Assembly (NCBI GenBank): GCA_017483765.1
Contig: JAFUVE010000048.1
Coordinates: 1 to 35,166, forward strand
Length of the DNA stretch: 35,166 nt
Source of the DNA: Bacteroidaceae bacterium
Lineage (GTDB): Bacteria; Bacteroidota; Bacteroidia; Bacteroidales; Bacteroidaceae
Reading direction: 5' to 3'
The position numbers were made by a program, and so were the translations under genes. A model generated the notes under the pieces. That model did no database searches, was not told the origin of the DNA, and saw only the letters and a program-made list of their open reading frames with translations. Position 1 is the stretch's first letter. Every line of letters begins with the position of its first letter. Positions 15,239 to 23,493 of the stretch are shown piece by piece.

Positions 15239-15294
15239 AGTCGAATTTGCAAAAATATTCACAAAAGCAATCTTATAATACTCACAATCAGTTT

Positions 15295-15765
15295 ATGAGC
15301 GTAAAAAACGAACGACTGGACACCATCAAGATGATCATCTCGAGCCGCGAAATCAGCAACCAGGAGGAACTCATCCGGGCGCTGGAGGAAGAGGGCTTCC
15401 AACTGACTCAGGCGACCCTGTCGCGCGACCTGAAGCAGATGAAGGTGTCGAAAGCCATCTCGCAGAATGGCCGTTCGGTCTATGTCCTTCCCGCCAACGC
15501 GATGTATAAGCGCGTGAAGGAGAACCGTCCGATCAGCGAAATGATGACTCACTCCGGGTTCATATCACTGAGGTTTTCGAGAAACATCGGTGTGATAAAG
15601 ACCCGACCGGGCTATGCCAGCAGCATCGCCTACGACATCGACAATGCTCACATTCCATTGATTATCGGAACGATAGCCGGTGACGACACAATCATGATTG
15701 TGACAGAAGACGGCGTACCACACAACAGCGTGAGAGAGGCGCTCTCGTCCATCATCCCCGTATAA
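15295..15765 (+). CDS. argR: Arginine repressor
   Basis: The 156-residue product has the ArgR two-domain plan. The N-terminal winged helix (about residues 5-70) includes NQEELIRALEEEGFQLTQATLSRDLKQMKVSK, with the recognition-helix SRDL motif. The C-terminal oligomerisation and arginine-binding domain (about 85-156) has the GTIAGDDTIMIV signature. It should bind arginine as a hexamer and repress arginine synthesis genes. It heads a cluster with an acetyltransferase, argG, argC and argD, and its own promoter holds ARG-box-like palindromes, so autoregulation is likely. ATG 15295 is chosen because the promoter overlaps the longer frame. Confidence 0.95.
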   Translation: MSVKNERLDTIKMIISSREISNQEELIRALEEEGFQLTQATLSRDLKQMKVSKAISQNGRSVYVLPANAMYKRVKENRPISEMMTHSGFISLRFSRNIGVIKTRPGYASSIAYDIDNAHIPLIIGTIAGDDTIMIVTEDGVPHNSVREALSSIIPV

Positions 15766-15810
15766 AAATCCAGAAAGTCTAGAAAGTCTAGAATATCTAG
15801 ACCATCTATC
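15766..15810. repeat. Five-unit 9-bp array after argR
   Basis: Units aaatccaga, aagtctaga, aagtctaga, atatctaga and ccatctatc begin directly after the argR stop codon. They fit the NNNTCNAGA form seen after radC and near argD. Confidence 0.85.
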
Positions 15811-15859
15811 TCATAAAAGAAAACATATACAAACTAAATCAAAACGTATAAAAGAAACG

Positions 15860-16504
15860 ATGAATTACAACGACGGCATTGAGATTGTGGTGGCCGACGC
15901 GTCACACGAGAAATATGTCGACACGATACTAGACACCATCACAGCTTCAGCCAAGAAGCGTGGCAGCGGCATCGCGACGCGTACACACGAATATCTGACA
16001 ACCAAAATGCGGGAACGCAAAGCCATCATCGCCCTGTCGGGAGAAGAGAAGGAATTTGCGGGCTTCTGCTACATCGAGAGCTGGGGCAACAAGCAGTATG
16101 TTGCCAACTCCGGCCTTATCGTGGTTGAGAAATTCCGGAACCACCACCTGGCCACACGAATCAAGGAGGCTGCCTTCACGCTGAGCCGTCTTCGCTGGCC
16201 AAATGCGAAGCTGTTCGGTCTGACCAGCCAGGCCGCGGTGATGAAAATCAACACCCGTCTGGGCTATGTGCCAGTGACCTTCGCGCAGCTGACAGACGAC
16301 GACGCCTTCTGGGCTGGCTGTGGAACGCCAGAAGACCCCCACTGCATCAACTGCGACATCCTGGCCCGCACAGGCCGTAAATACTGTGTCTGCACAGCGA
16401 TGCTATACGATCCGAAGGACCACGAAGGAGAACCCCTACCAGTGGAATTTCCACCCGAGGTCGTGGAAATGGCAAAGAAAGCGGCGGAAGCCGATACCAA
16501 ATAA
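15860..16504 (+). CDS. GNAT acyltransferase of the arginine cluster, probable N-acylglutamate synthase
   Basis: The 214-residue product has a GNAT fold. The acyl-CoA-binding region is ANSGLIVVEKFRNHHLATRIKEAAF (about 82-106) and the later helix KINTRLGYVPVTFAQL is at 129-144. An unusual cysteine-rich tail follows (C154, H161, C162, C165, C176, C178), possibly a metal site. It sits between argR and argG, and no classical argA or argJ is in the window. From memory, fitness data on the homologue in the Bacteroides thetaiotaomicron arg cluster supported an N-acylglutamate synthase role, and Bacteroides is known to use N-succinyl intermediates. The reaction here would thus be acyl-CoA plus glutamate to N-acylglutamate, the first step of the pathway. 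Substrate choice (acetyl or succinyl) is not readable. Confidence 0.75.
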   Translation: MNYNDGIEIVVADASHEKYVDTILDTITASAKKRGSGIATRTHEYLTTKMRERKAIIALSGEEKEFAGFCYIESWGNKQYVANSGLIVVEKFRNHHLATRIKEAAFTLSRLRWPNAKLFGLTSQAAVMKINTRLGYVPVTFAQLTDDDAFWAGCGTPEDPHCINCDILARTGRKYCVCTAMLYDPKDHEGEPLPVEFPPEVVEMAKKAAEADTK

Positions 16505-16520
16505 ATGAACATTTTTTTTG

Positions 16521-16638
16521 AGTGAAAAGTGAAAAGTGTATTTACTCTTGCCGATGAAAGCTGCGATTAAACAGTCTCTTTTTAAACTTTAAACTTTCAA
16601 CTCTAAACAAAAAACTAAAAACTAATAATCACTCTAAA
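16521..16638. repeat. Heptamer arrays between the GNAT gene and argG
   Basis: Units agtgaaa, agtgaaa and agtgtat lie at 16521-16541. Six units (tttaaac, tttaaac, tttcaac, tctaaac, aaaaaac, taaaaac) lie at 16581-16622. AATCACTCTAAAC at 16626-16638 ends 8 bases before the argG ATG and recurs exactly before argD (19247-19259). The stretch 16581-16638 contains no G. Confidence 0.85.
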
Positions 16639-16646
16639 CAATCATA

Positions 16647-17852
16647 ATGGAACAGAAGAAAAAAGTTGTTGTTGCCTACAGCGGTGGACTCGACACGTCC
16701 TACACCGTGATGTACCTGGCAAAAGAGATGGGATATGAAGTTCATGCCGCCTGCGCCAACACAGGCGGATTCAGCGATGAGCAGCTGAAGACAAACGAGG
16801 AGAATGCCTACAAGTTAGGAGCGACGAAATACGTGACCCTGGACGTGACACAGGAGTACTACGACAAGTCGTTGAAGTTCATGGTGTACGGCAATGTGCT
16901 TCGTAACAACTGCTACCCGATATCCGTGTCGTCGGAGCGAATATTCCAGGCTATCGCCATCGCCCGCTACGCGAACGAAATCGGCGCATCTGCCATAGCT
17001 CACGGATCGACCGGTGCTGGAAACGACCAGATCCGTTTTGACATGACGTTTTTGGTGATGTGTCCGAACATCGAGATCATCACGCTCACACGCGACCGCA
17101 ACCTGAGCCGCCAGGAAGAGGTGGACTATCTGAACGCCCACGGATTCAATGCCGACTTTGCCAAGCTGAAGTATTCCTATAACGTAGGAATCTGGGGCAC
17201 AAGCATCTGCGGAGGCGAGATTCTCGACTCTACCCAGGGACTTCCTGAGTCCGCCTATCTGAAGCACCCGACCAAGGAAGGTCCGGAACTCTTGAAATTA
17301 GGCTTTGAGAAAGGCGAGCTGTGCAGCGTGAACGGCGAACACTTCGACGACAAGATTGCAGCCATCAAGAAAGTGGAAGAGATTGGAGCCGCCTACGGCA
17401 TCGGTCGTGACTGCCACGTTGGCGACACCATCATCGGCATCAAAGGACGTGTAGGCTTCGAGGCTGCCGCTCCGATGCTCATCATCGGTGCTCACCGGTT
17501 CCTGGAGAAATACACCTTGTCGAAGTGGCAACAATACTGGAAAGACCAGGTGAGCAACTGGTATGGAATGTTCCTTCATGAGAGCCAGTACCTGGAGCCC
17601 GTGATGCCAGATATCGAGGCCATGCTGACAAGCAGCCAGCGCAACGTGACCGGCGAGGTGACCCTGGAGCTGCGTCCGCTGATGTTCCAGACCGTAGGTG
17701 TGGACTCTCCGAACGACTTGGTGAAGAACAAGCTTGGAGAATACGGCGAGACAGCCAAAGCCTGGAGCTCGGACGACGCCAAAGGCTTCATCAAGGTGTC
17801 GGCAACCGCACTGCGCGCCTACTACCTCGCCCACCCCGACGAGCAGAGATAA
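16647..17852 (+). CDS. argG: Argininosuccinate synthase
   Basis: The 401-residue product matches ArgG in full length. The N-type ATP pyrophosphatase loop is AYSGGLDTSYT at about residues 9-19. STGAGNDQIRFD near 125-136 binds ATP and aspartate, and citrulline-binding residues lie in the middle. It joins citrulline and aspartate with ATP to form argininosuccinate in the cytoplasm. It lies in the arginine cluster 142 bp after the acyltransferase gene, with a G-free heptamer leader directly before its start. A PspC gene follows. ArgH, the next enzyme, is not in the window. Confidence 0.97.
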   Translation: MEQKKKVVVAYSGGLDTSYTVMYLAKEMGYEVHAACANTGGFSDEQLKTNEENAYKLGATKYVTLDVTQEYYDKSLKFMVYGNVLRNNCYPISVSSERIFQAIAIARYANEIGASAIAHGSTGAGNDQIRFDMTFLVMCPNIEIITLTRDRNLSRQEEVDYLNAHGFNADFAKLKYSYNVGIWGTSICGGEILDSTQGLPESAYLKHPTKEGPELLKLGFEKGELCSVNGEHFDDKIAAIKKVEEIGAAYGIGRDCHVGDTIIGIKGRVGFEAAAPMLIIGAHRFLEKYTLSKWQQYWKDQVSNWYGMFLHESQYLEPVMPDIEAMLTSSQRNVTGEVTLELRPLMFQTVGVDSPNDLVKNKLGEYGETAKAWSSDDAKGFIKVSATALRAYYLAHPDEQR

Positions 17853-17858
17853 TAGTAT

Positions 17859-17893
17859 ATTTGAACTTTGAAATTTGAACTTTGAAATTTGAA
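17859..17893. repeat. Five perfect-period heptamers after argG
   Basis: Units alternate atttgaa and ctttgaa five times, starting 6 bases after the argG stop. This is the clearest example of the TTTGAA form found downstream of stop codons. Confidence 0.9.
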
Positions 17894-17952
17894 GTTTACT
17901 GAAGTTTATCTTCCTTTGATTCTTGAATCTCAGCGTAGCTAATCAATAACCC

Positions 17953-18135
17953 ATGCAGAAGAAATTTTATTTATCGTCGACCGACAAAAAAATCGCAGGC
18001 GTTTGTGGCGGTATAGGAGAATATTTCAATATCGACTCGCTGTTGGTGCGTGTGGCCTTCCTTGTGCTTGTGTTCGGATTCGGCAGCGGAATAATAGCCT
18101 ACATTGTGCTATGGCTTTTGGCTCCGACAAAATAA
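17953..18135 (+). CDS. Small PspC-domain membrane protein
   Basis: The 60-residue product is a single PspC domain. A short basic start ([33 protein letters not shown]) leads into one hydrophobic helix (about residues 32-57) ending in LLAPTK. PspC proteins sense or respond to membrane stress in other bacteria; stand-alone copies are common in Bacteroidetes and their role is not defined. It lies inside the arginine cluster, 100 bp after argG and only 12 bp before argC, so it is almost surely co-transcribed with argC. No phage-shock genes are near. Confidence 0.9.
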   Translation: MQKKFYLSSTDKKIAGVCGGIGEYFNIDSLLVRVAFLVLVFGFGSGIIAYIVLWLLAPTK

Positions 18136-18147
18136 ACTTGATTATTT

Positions 18148-19140
18148 ATGATAAAAATAGGAATATTAGGAGCAGCCGGATACACAGGCGGTGAGCTCAT
18201 CCGGCTGCTGCTGAACCATCCAGACGCAGAAATCGTGTTCGCCCATAGCGAAAGCAACGCTGGCAATCTGGTGAGCGATGTTCACGAAGGCCTCCTCGGC
18301 GACACTGACATGCGTTTTTCCTCCGACATGCCATTCGACGAGACAGACGTCATTTTCCTTTGTTTCGGCCACGGCAAAAGCGTGAGTTTCCTGAAAGAGC
18401 ACCCTGTGCCCCCTTCCGTAAAGATCATAGACCTGGCTCAGGACTTTCGTATAGCCTCTCCCACTCATGATTTTGTGTACGGTCTTCCCGAGACCCACCG
18501 CAGCGAGATAGCTCGCTGCCAGCATCTGGCCAATCCCGGCTGTTTCGCCACCTGCATCCAAGTGGGACTGCTGCCTTTGGCCAAAGCCGGTCTGCTTCGC
18601 CACGACATCAGCGTGAATGCCATCACAGGCAGCACCGGTGCCGGCCAGAAGCCAGGCAGCACGACACACTTCTCCTGGCGCAACAACAACATGAGCACTT
18701 ATAAAGTGTTCAGCCATCAACATCTTCACGAAATCCGTCAGACCTTGGAAGAGCTGCAAGGCAGTCTTGACTGCAGCGTGGACTTCATCCCCTATCGTGG
18801 CGACTTTGCCCGTGGAATCTTCTGCACGGAAGTGGTGAAATTCGACGGCGATGAAGGAAGTGCTTCCAACCCGTCAGCAGAAGCGTTGGTGGCTATGTAC
18901 CGTGACTACTACAAAGACGCCGCCTTCACGCACTACGTGGACAAGTCACCCGACCTGAAACAAGTGGTGAACACGAACAAAGCGCTCGTCCACGTAGAGA
19001 AATTCGGCAACAAGGCCGTCATCACGAGCGTGATAGACAACCTGCTGAAAGGAGCAGTGGGCCAGGCCGTGCAGAACATGAACCTCATGTTTGGCATCAA
19101 TGAAACCACAGGCCTCAGACTCAAGGCAAGCGCTTTTTAA
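18148..19140 (+). CDS. argC: N-acetyl(succinyl)-gamma-glutamyl-phosphate reductase
   Basis: The 330-residue product has an N-terminal NADP-binding fold (IGILGAAGYTGGELIRLL, residues 3-20). The catalytic cysteine is in NPGCFATC (C132). A conserved histidine region HQHLHEIRQ near 190 and GDFARGIFCTEV near 218-230 are also present. It reduces N-acylglutamyl phosphate to the semialdehyde. In this lineage the acyl group may be succinyl rather than acetyl, which the sequence does not settle. It is 12 bp after the PspC gene and 144 bp before argD, with an octamer array between. Confidence 0.96.
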   Translation: MIKIGILGAAGYTGGELIRLLLNHPDAEIVFAHSESNAGNLVSDVHEGLLGDTDMRFSSDMPFDETDVIFLCFGHGKSVSFLKEHPVPPSVKIIDLAQDFRIASPTHDFVYGLPETHRSEIARCQHLANPGCFATCIQVGLLPLAKAGLLRHDISVNAITGSTGAGQKPGSTTHFSWRNNNMSTYKVFSHQHLHEIRQTLEELQGSLDCSVDFIPYRGDFARGIFCTEVVKFDGDEGSASNPSAEALVAMYRDYYKDAAFTHYVDKSPDLKQVVNTNKALVHVEKFGNKAVITSVIDNLLKGAVGQAVQNMNLMFGINETTGLRLKASAF

Positions 19141-19171
19141 AGCATTGGACGTTTGAAGTTTTTTCCGAAAC

Positions 19172-19280
19172 ATCGAAATATCGAAGAATCGAAATATCGA
19201 GACATCGAAGAATCGAAAACACGGAGAACTCCACCTCCCCAATCAAAATCACTCTAAACTCTAAACTCTCAACTCACAAA
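19172..19280. repeat. Six octamers and a G-free heptamer leader between argC and argD
   Basis: Octamers atcgaaat, atcgaaga, atcgaaat, atcgagac, atcgaaga and atcgaaaa run from 19172 to 19219. After a 33-bp gap, the heptamers tctaaac, tctaaac, tctcaac and tcacaaa (19253-19280) end 4 bases before the argD ATG. Confidence 0.9.
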
Positions 19281-19284
19281 AGAA

Positions 19285-20424
19285 ATGCAATTATTCGACG
19301 TATATCCATTATTCGACGTCACAATAGAGCGTGGCAAAGGCGCCAAGGTGTGGGACTCGAATGGCACAGAATATCTCGATTTGTACGGCGGCCATGCCGT
19401 GATATCCATCGGTCACTCCCACCCTCACTATATAGAGAAAATCACAGAGCAAGTGAGCAAGCTCGGTTTTTATTCCAACTCTGTGAAGAATCCCCTTCAG
19501 CAGCAGCTGGCTGAGAAACTGGGCTCAGTGAGCGGCTACGAGGACTATCAGCTGTTTTTGATCAACTCAGGAGCCGAGGCCAATGAGAACGCATTGAAAT
19601 TGGCTTCCTTCTACAACGGCCGCACGCGCGTGCTGTCGGTTGAGAAAGCATTCCACGGCCGCACTTCCCTTGCCGTCGAAGCCACAAACAACCCGAAAAT
19701 CATAGCCCCGATCAACGCGAACAATCACGTGACGTTCCTTCCGCTGAACGACCTGCCGGCATGGGAGCGCGAGATCAGCAAAGGCGATGTTTGCGCCTGC
19801 ATCATCGAGTGCATCCAGGGAGTGGGCGGGATTCGCCTGGCCGACAAGGACTTCATGTACGGTCTTCAGAAGCTGTGTGCTGCCCATAACACCGTACTCA
19901 TCTGCGATGAGATACAATGTGGCTACGGACGTAGCGGCAAGTTCTTCGCCCATCAGCATCTCGGCGTGACCCCCGACCTGATCACCGTAGCCAAAGGCAT
20001 CGGCAACGGCTTCCCGATGGGCGGTGTGCTGATATCACCCAAGTTCACGCCAGTATACGGTCAGCTTGGCACGACCTTCGGCGGCAACCATCTGGCCTGT
20101 GCGGCCGCTCTTGCCGTTCTGGACGTGATGAAGGAGGAGAATCTCGTGAAGAATGCCGCCACCGTGGGCAATCACCTGATGGAGTCGCTGAAATCGGCCA
20201 ACCTGCCTCACGTGGTCGACATCCGCGGCCTTGGCCTGATGATCGGCATCGAGCTGGACATACCGTATAAGGAAGTGCGCAGCAAGTTGCTGTTTGAAGA
20301 GCACTGCTTCACGGGATGTTCGGGCACGAACGTGCTTCGGCTGCTTCCGCCACTCTGCCTGACCATCGAACAAGCCGACCAGTTCGTCGAGAAAATGACA
20401 CGCATATTAAAGCCTGGAATTTGA
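19285..20424 (+). CDS. argD: Acetyl(succinyl)ornithine aminotransferase
   Basis: The 379-residue product is a class III PLP aminotransferase. NSGAEANENALKLAS near residues 94-108 binds the cofactor phosphate and HGRTSLAVEATNN follows near 127. CDEIQCGYGRSGKFF near 211 holds the PLP-contacting aspartate, and TVAKGIGNGFPMGG places the Schiff-base lysine at K237. It converts the N-acylglutamate semialdehyde to N-acylornithine using glutamate. It is the last gene of the arginine cluster: its stop codon lies in the loop of a strong terminator, and a G-free heptamer leader precedes it. Confidence 0.96.
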   Translation: MQLFDVYPLFDVTIERGKGAKVWDSNGTEYLDLYGGHAVISIGHSHPHYIEKITEQVSKLGFYSNSVKNPLQQQLAEKLGSVSGYEDYQLFLINSGAEANENALKLASFYNGRTRVLSVEKAFHGRTSLAVEATNNPKIIAPINANNHVTFLPLNDLPAWEREISKGDVCACIIECIQGVGGIRLADKDFMYGLQKLCAAHNTVLICDEIQCGYGRSGKFFAHQHLGVTPDLITVAKGIGNGFPMGGVLISPKFTPVYGQLGTTFGGNHLACAAALAVLDVMKEENLVKNAATVGNHLMESLKSANLPHVVDIRGLGLMIGIELDIPYKEVRSKLLFEEHCFTGCSGTNVLRLLPPLCLTIEQADQFVEKMTRILKPGI

Positions 20425-20439
20425 TTCCAGGCTTTTTTT
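20411..20439 (+). terminator. Intrinsic terminator overlapping the argD stop codon
   Basis: AGCCTGGAAT (20411-20420) pairs perfectly with ATTCCAGGCT (20424-20433) around a 3-nt loop, followed by seven T residues (20433-20439). The stop codon TGA spans 20422-20424, so the last four sense codons form the left arm. Translating ribosomes could influence its folding. Confidence 0.92.
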
Positions 20440-20455
20440 GAAATTACAAAAGAAA

Positions 20456-20500
20456 AGAACTAGAAAGTCTAGAATATCTCTAGAGCATATAGTTCCTATA
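20456..20500. repeat. 9-bp array between convergent argD and smr-type gene
   Basis: Units agaactaga, aagtctaga, atatctcta, gagcatata and gttcctata show the same TCTAGA-centred nonamer family, more diverged toward the right. It fills most of the gap between the terminator and the minus-strand gene. Confidence 0.7.
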
Positions 20501-20508
20501 GAAAAATC

Positions 20509-21645
20509 TTAGTGGATGATCACCATGGTGGCTCCGAATCCATACTGCTGGAAAGAAGCGTCCTGGAAGGTGCAGTTGCGGTACTTCCGCTTGAGTTCGT
20601 AAAGAAGTGCGCTTCGAAGTGCTCCCTCTCCCTTGCCATGAATGAACACGATTTTCTGTCCTTTATGCTTGAGATGCTCGTTCAGCGTCTGCCGGAACAC
20701 ATTCAGCTGGTATTCTTTGATATCGCCAGACGACATTCCTGCCGTGGTTGACAACAGCGCGCTGGCATGCAAGTCCACTTCGATGATGTCGTTATGGCCA
20801 ACATTCTGCTTCTTCTGGGCTCTGGCCGGCTTTGGCTGGTCGTTTTTCTCCATCATGGCCTTCTGCAGCTCGCCGGCGTTGACATTGTAGAGCTGAGCCT
20901 GCGATGGGAGTATGTCGTCTTTAACGACTGCATATTCAAGCGTAGGCTCATCGAAGAACAGGCTTTCGCGGAACGTATGGAACTTGAAGAACTTGGTGGT
21001 GTCGATTTTCAGTTCCACGCATAAAGGCTGCTTGAGCAGGAAGGGACGGTCTTGCTTATATGCCATGATTTGGAAGCCCACCCGCTCGATATCGTTGAGC
21101 ATGGAATGCTCGATTTCCTCAACGAACACCTTCGTATTGGGCTCCACAGTGCCCATATGCCTGACGTAGAAGGAGTTGTTCTCCTTCCCCATGTAGATAT
21201 AGCTGATGAAGTAATTGCAGTCGTTGACGATGTAGCAGTCGAACTTGGTGGTGGTGAACTGCTTTGGCTCCTGCGGCACGAACACGAGGAAAATCGACAG
21301 CTTATCGCCATTGGGCCGTTCCACTGGACTCGGCTTGTAGGAGATATCCATGTCGGCCAAGTCAGTTTCGCTGTCGTCCTCATCCGCCTTGGCCGAAAGC
21401 GTGTCGTTGCCCTTGACCGTTTTCGGTTCCTCACCTTTGGCAGCGTTTTTTTGATTCCGCCCCATGGTGTCCACTTTTGCGATGTTGTAATCGTCCGTGG
21501 TGACTACCACGACATCTGATGCCATCACTGGCACCTGAAATCCGTCCTCGTCCTCAACGAGGACGACTTTGTTGTTGTTTTGAAATCCTTTTACGATTCC
21601 GCCCCCTACATCACTGAGGAAACGGACACGGTCGCCTATTTTCAT
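20509..21645 (-). CDS. DUF2027 and Smr-domain protein
   Basis: The 378-residue product starts with a small beta-rich domain (MKIGDRVRFLSDVGGGIVKGF, about residues 1-60). A low-complexity charged linker follows (about 70-100), then a beta-rich DUF2027-type region (about 105-270). The C-terminal Smr domain (about 285-378) has a DLHASAL motif and IHGKGEGALRSALL, the hallmark of the MutS2/Smr family. Smr domains are nicking nucleases or RNA-binding domains. Since no MutS ATPase part is present, mismatch repair is not implied, and an RNA or ribosome-related role is possible. G-free heptamers directly precede the start in coding sense. The gene converges on argD. Confidence 0.9.
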   Translation of the reverse strand: MKIGDRVRFLSDVGGGIVKGFQNNNKVVLVEDEDGFQVPVMASDVVVVTTDDYNIAKVDTMGRNQKNAAKGEEPKTVKGNDTLSAKADEDDSETDLADMDISYKPSPVERPNGDKLSIFLVFVPQEPKQFTTTKFDCYIVNDCNYFISYIYMGKENNSFYVRHMGTVEPNTKVFVEEIEHSMLNDIERVGFQIMAYKQDRPFLLKQPLCVELKIDTTKFFKFHTFRESLFFDEPTLEYAVVKDDILPSQAQLYNVNAGELQKAMMEKNDQPKPARAQKKQNVGHNDIIEVDLHASALLSTTAGMSSGDIKEYQLNVFRQTLNEHLKHKGQKIVFIHGKGEGALRSALLYELKRKYRNCTFQDASFQQYGFGATMVIIH

Positions 21646-21652
21646 TTTTTTT

Positions 21653-21753
21653 GAGTTGAGAGTTTAGAGTTGAGAGTTTAGAGTGAAGTTACTCTTTTTA
21701 GTTGAGAATTGAGAGTTGAGAGGGAAGTTTCTTTGTGTAGTTTAGAGTTTATG
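21653..21753. repeat. Heptamer arrays upstream of the DUF2027/Smr gene
   Basis: Plus-strand units gagttga, gagttta, gagttga, gagttta and gagtgaa run from 21653 to 21687. A second run (agttgag, aattgag, agttgag, agggaag) lies at 21700-21727, with further gtttaga-like units to about 21753. On the coding (minus) strand they read TCTAAACTCTCAACTC and end 7 bases before the ATG, the same form as before argD. Confidence 0.88.
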
Positions 21754-21758
21754 ATAGC

Positions 21759-23462
21759 CTATTTGAGACATTTACGCAGGGGCGACTTGATGGCCTTGAG
21801 CCCCTTGGCCAGGCTCTGGCAGTTGAGCTGTGCTCCTGAGAGCGAAGTGTGTGTGTGGTCGTGGTTGAACATCGCGGCAGCTTTTTCCTTCCCCATCTTG
21901 TCGAGCGCATCGGCTGTGATGTTATGGATGTCGATGAAGTCAACGCCGGTGGCTTCCACCACCTGGCGGTAGAGCTTTCCGTAGAATTCGTTTCTGCGCT
22001 CCACCTTGCCTTTAGGCCATTCGTTTCTCGGTGTGAGGCTGAGGAGAATCGGAGTTGCGCCTTTCTCGCGGGTGTCCTCGATAAATTTCTTCAGGTACCA
22101 CCCGAAGGAATAGATCACCTCGTATCGTCCGTCATCTTCCATCTTATAGACATGACAAGTGTCCTCTGCCACAGGGATGACACCACGGAACTTCGGCTTG
22201 TCGATGCCGCTCATGTCGTTGTGTCCAAACTGGATGAGCACGTAGTCACCTGGCTCCAGTGAGTTGTAAATCTCATCCCAACGGCCTTCCTCGAGGAAAG
22301 TGCGGGTGGACCGTCCTGCCTTCGCACAATTGACGAACGTACATTTGTCTCCGTCGAATATGGTAGCGGCCTGAGAGCCCCATCCCCACATTCCGTTCGG
22401 ATCCTTGTCGGCATTTTTGCCTGTGGAGTCTCCCGCCAGGAATACACGAGGCTTCTTCTTTCCATTAGCCTTCTTTTCCTTTGTCACAACCCAGTCGGGA
22501 TGAACATCAAGGATAGACTTGGGATGCACCTTGTCCTGCAAGAGGCATGACTTGAGCAGAGCCACCTGTGGGTGCTGACATGCGTCGAGTCCCTCCGCGA
22601 AACTTGCCGCGTTCATTTTTGCACCAAACGCAGAAGAGTGAATTTTGTCGCCAAAGAAATGGTAAGCCGCCTTATGTTTTCCGTATTTTTCGAGTTTGAG
22701 TGCTGAGATGTCGTTGAGGTCGATGAAAGGTGTTCCGAGCTCTTCCGCCAATGCCTTGATCCAAGGCGTGAAGGTGGTAAGCTTGCGGTCCACCTTGTTG
22801 GTGTCGCTCTCCTCGTAAGCCTTTCGAGGCGTGAGTGTGAGGAGAATAGGCGTGGCACCTTTCGCACGAGTCTCATTGACGAATCGTCGGATATATCCTC
22901 CGAAAGTGTATACCGTCTCCTGCTTTCCCGTCTCCTTGATGGTGACGACGGTGGAGTCCTCGAGCAGGAACTTGTCGTATTGTCCTCCGTTGCTCTTGGA
23001 CGTCTTGTAGCTGGAGCGGGCCCGGTTCTCGTCGATTGGCCCGTTGTCGTTGTGTCCGAGTTCAAGGACAACGTAGTCGCCAGGGCGCACACCCTCGAGC
23101 ACAGGTTTCCACAACTTATTGTAGAAAGTCCGGGGGCTGGTTCCTCCGAGCGCATGGTTTTCAACGGTGATTTTCTTTTCGTCGAAGAAGATGTGCTCGT
23201 AGTATCCCCATCCCCATTGTCCGTTGTTACCGTTGCCGAGCGTTCCGTTACGCATCGTGGAATTTCCGACAAGGAAGAGAACAGGATTATCGCCCTTTCT
23301 TGATGAACCGCTGACGGGCCTGGCCTGGTTGGCCTTGTCGAGCGAGTCGAGCGTGACGTCACGAACACCGTTGATGTCTTTCCATATGGCATCGTTCTTG
23401 TCCTGCGCAAGAGCGGCAGTGATTGTCAGCAGACAAATGACAGTAGAAATAAGTTTTTTCAT
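21759..23462 (-). CDS. Secreted tandem SGNH hydrolase (CE12-like, rhamnogalacturonan acetylesterase type)
   Basis: The 567-residue product has a signal peptide (MKKLISTVICLLTITAALAQ) and two SGNH domains. Domain 1 (about 60-310) has GNST at residues 66-69, an aspartate-to-asparagine change from the usual GDS, then GGTSPRTF, LGHNDNGP and the C-terminal DKIHSS. Domain 2 (about 335-560) has GDST near residues 343-346, KAGRSTRTF, FGHNDMSG and HDHTHTS. Each domain thus keeps Ser, Gly, Asn and the Asp-x-x-His pair. CE12 enzymes remove acetyl groups from pectin, mainly rhamnogalacturonan, and a periplasmic or surface role is likely. No other pectin genes are near, and the two domains may differ in specificity. 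Confidence 0.88.
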   Translation of the reverse strand: MKKLISTVICLLTITAALAQDKNDAIWKDINGVRDVTLDSLDKANQARPVSGSSRKGDNPVLFLVGNSTMRNGTLGNGNNGQWGWGYYEHIFFDEKKITVENHALGGTSPRTFYNKLWKPVLEGVRPGDYVVLELGHNDNGPIDENRARSSYKTSKSNGGQYDKFLLEDSTVVTIKETGKQETVYTFGGYIRRFVNETRAKGATPILLTLTPRKAYEESDTNKVDRKLTTFTPWIKALAEELGTPFIDLNDISALKLEKYGKHKAAYHFFGDKIHSSAFGAKMNAASFAEGLDACQHPQVALLKSCLLQDKVHPKSILDVHPDWVVTKEKKANGKKKPRVFLAGDSTGKNADKDPNGMWGWGSQAATIFDGDKCTFVNCAKAGRSTRTFLEEGRWDEIYNSLEPGDYVLIQFGHNDMSGIDKPKFRGVIPVAEDTCHVYKMEDDGRYEVIYSFGWYLKKFIEDTREKGATPILLSLTPRNEWPKGKVERRNEFYGKLYRQVVEATGVDFIDIHNITADALDKMGKEKAAAMFNHDHTHTSLSGAQLNCQSLAKGLKAIKSPLRKCLK

Positions 23463-23493
23463 AAAATAATTGTGTTATTTTCGTTTGTATGTA

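Noticed and set aside
15235-15294. Upstream TTG start for argR
   Set aside because: The TTG overlaps the perfect TATATTTG -7 element, so it cannot be in the main transcript.
11617-21753. CRISPR array as an explanation for the regular repeats
   Set aside because: The units are 7-9 bp with no spacers between them, and no cas gene is present.
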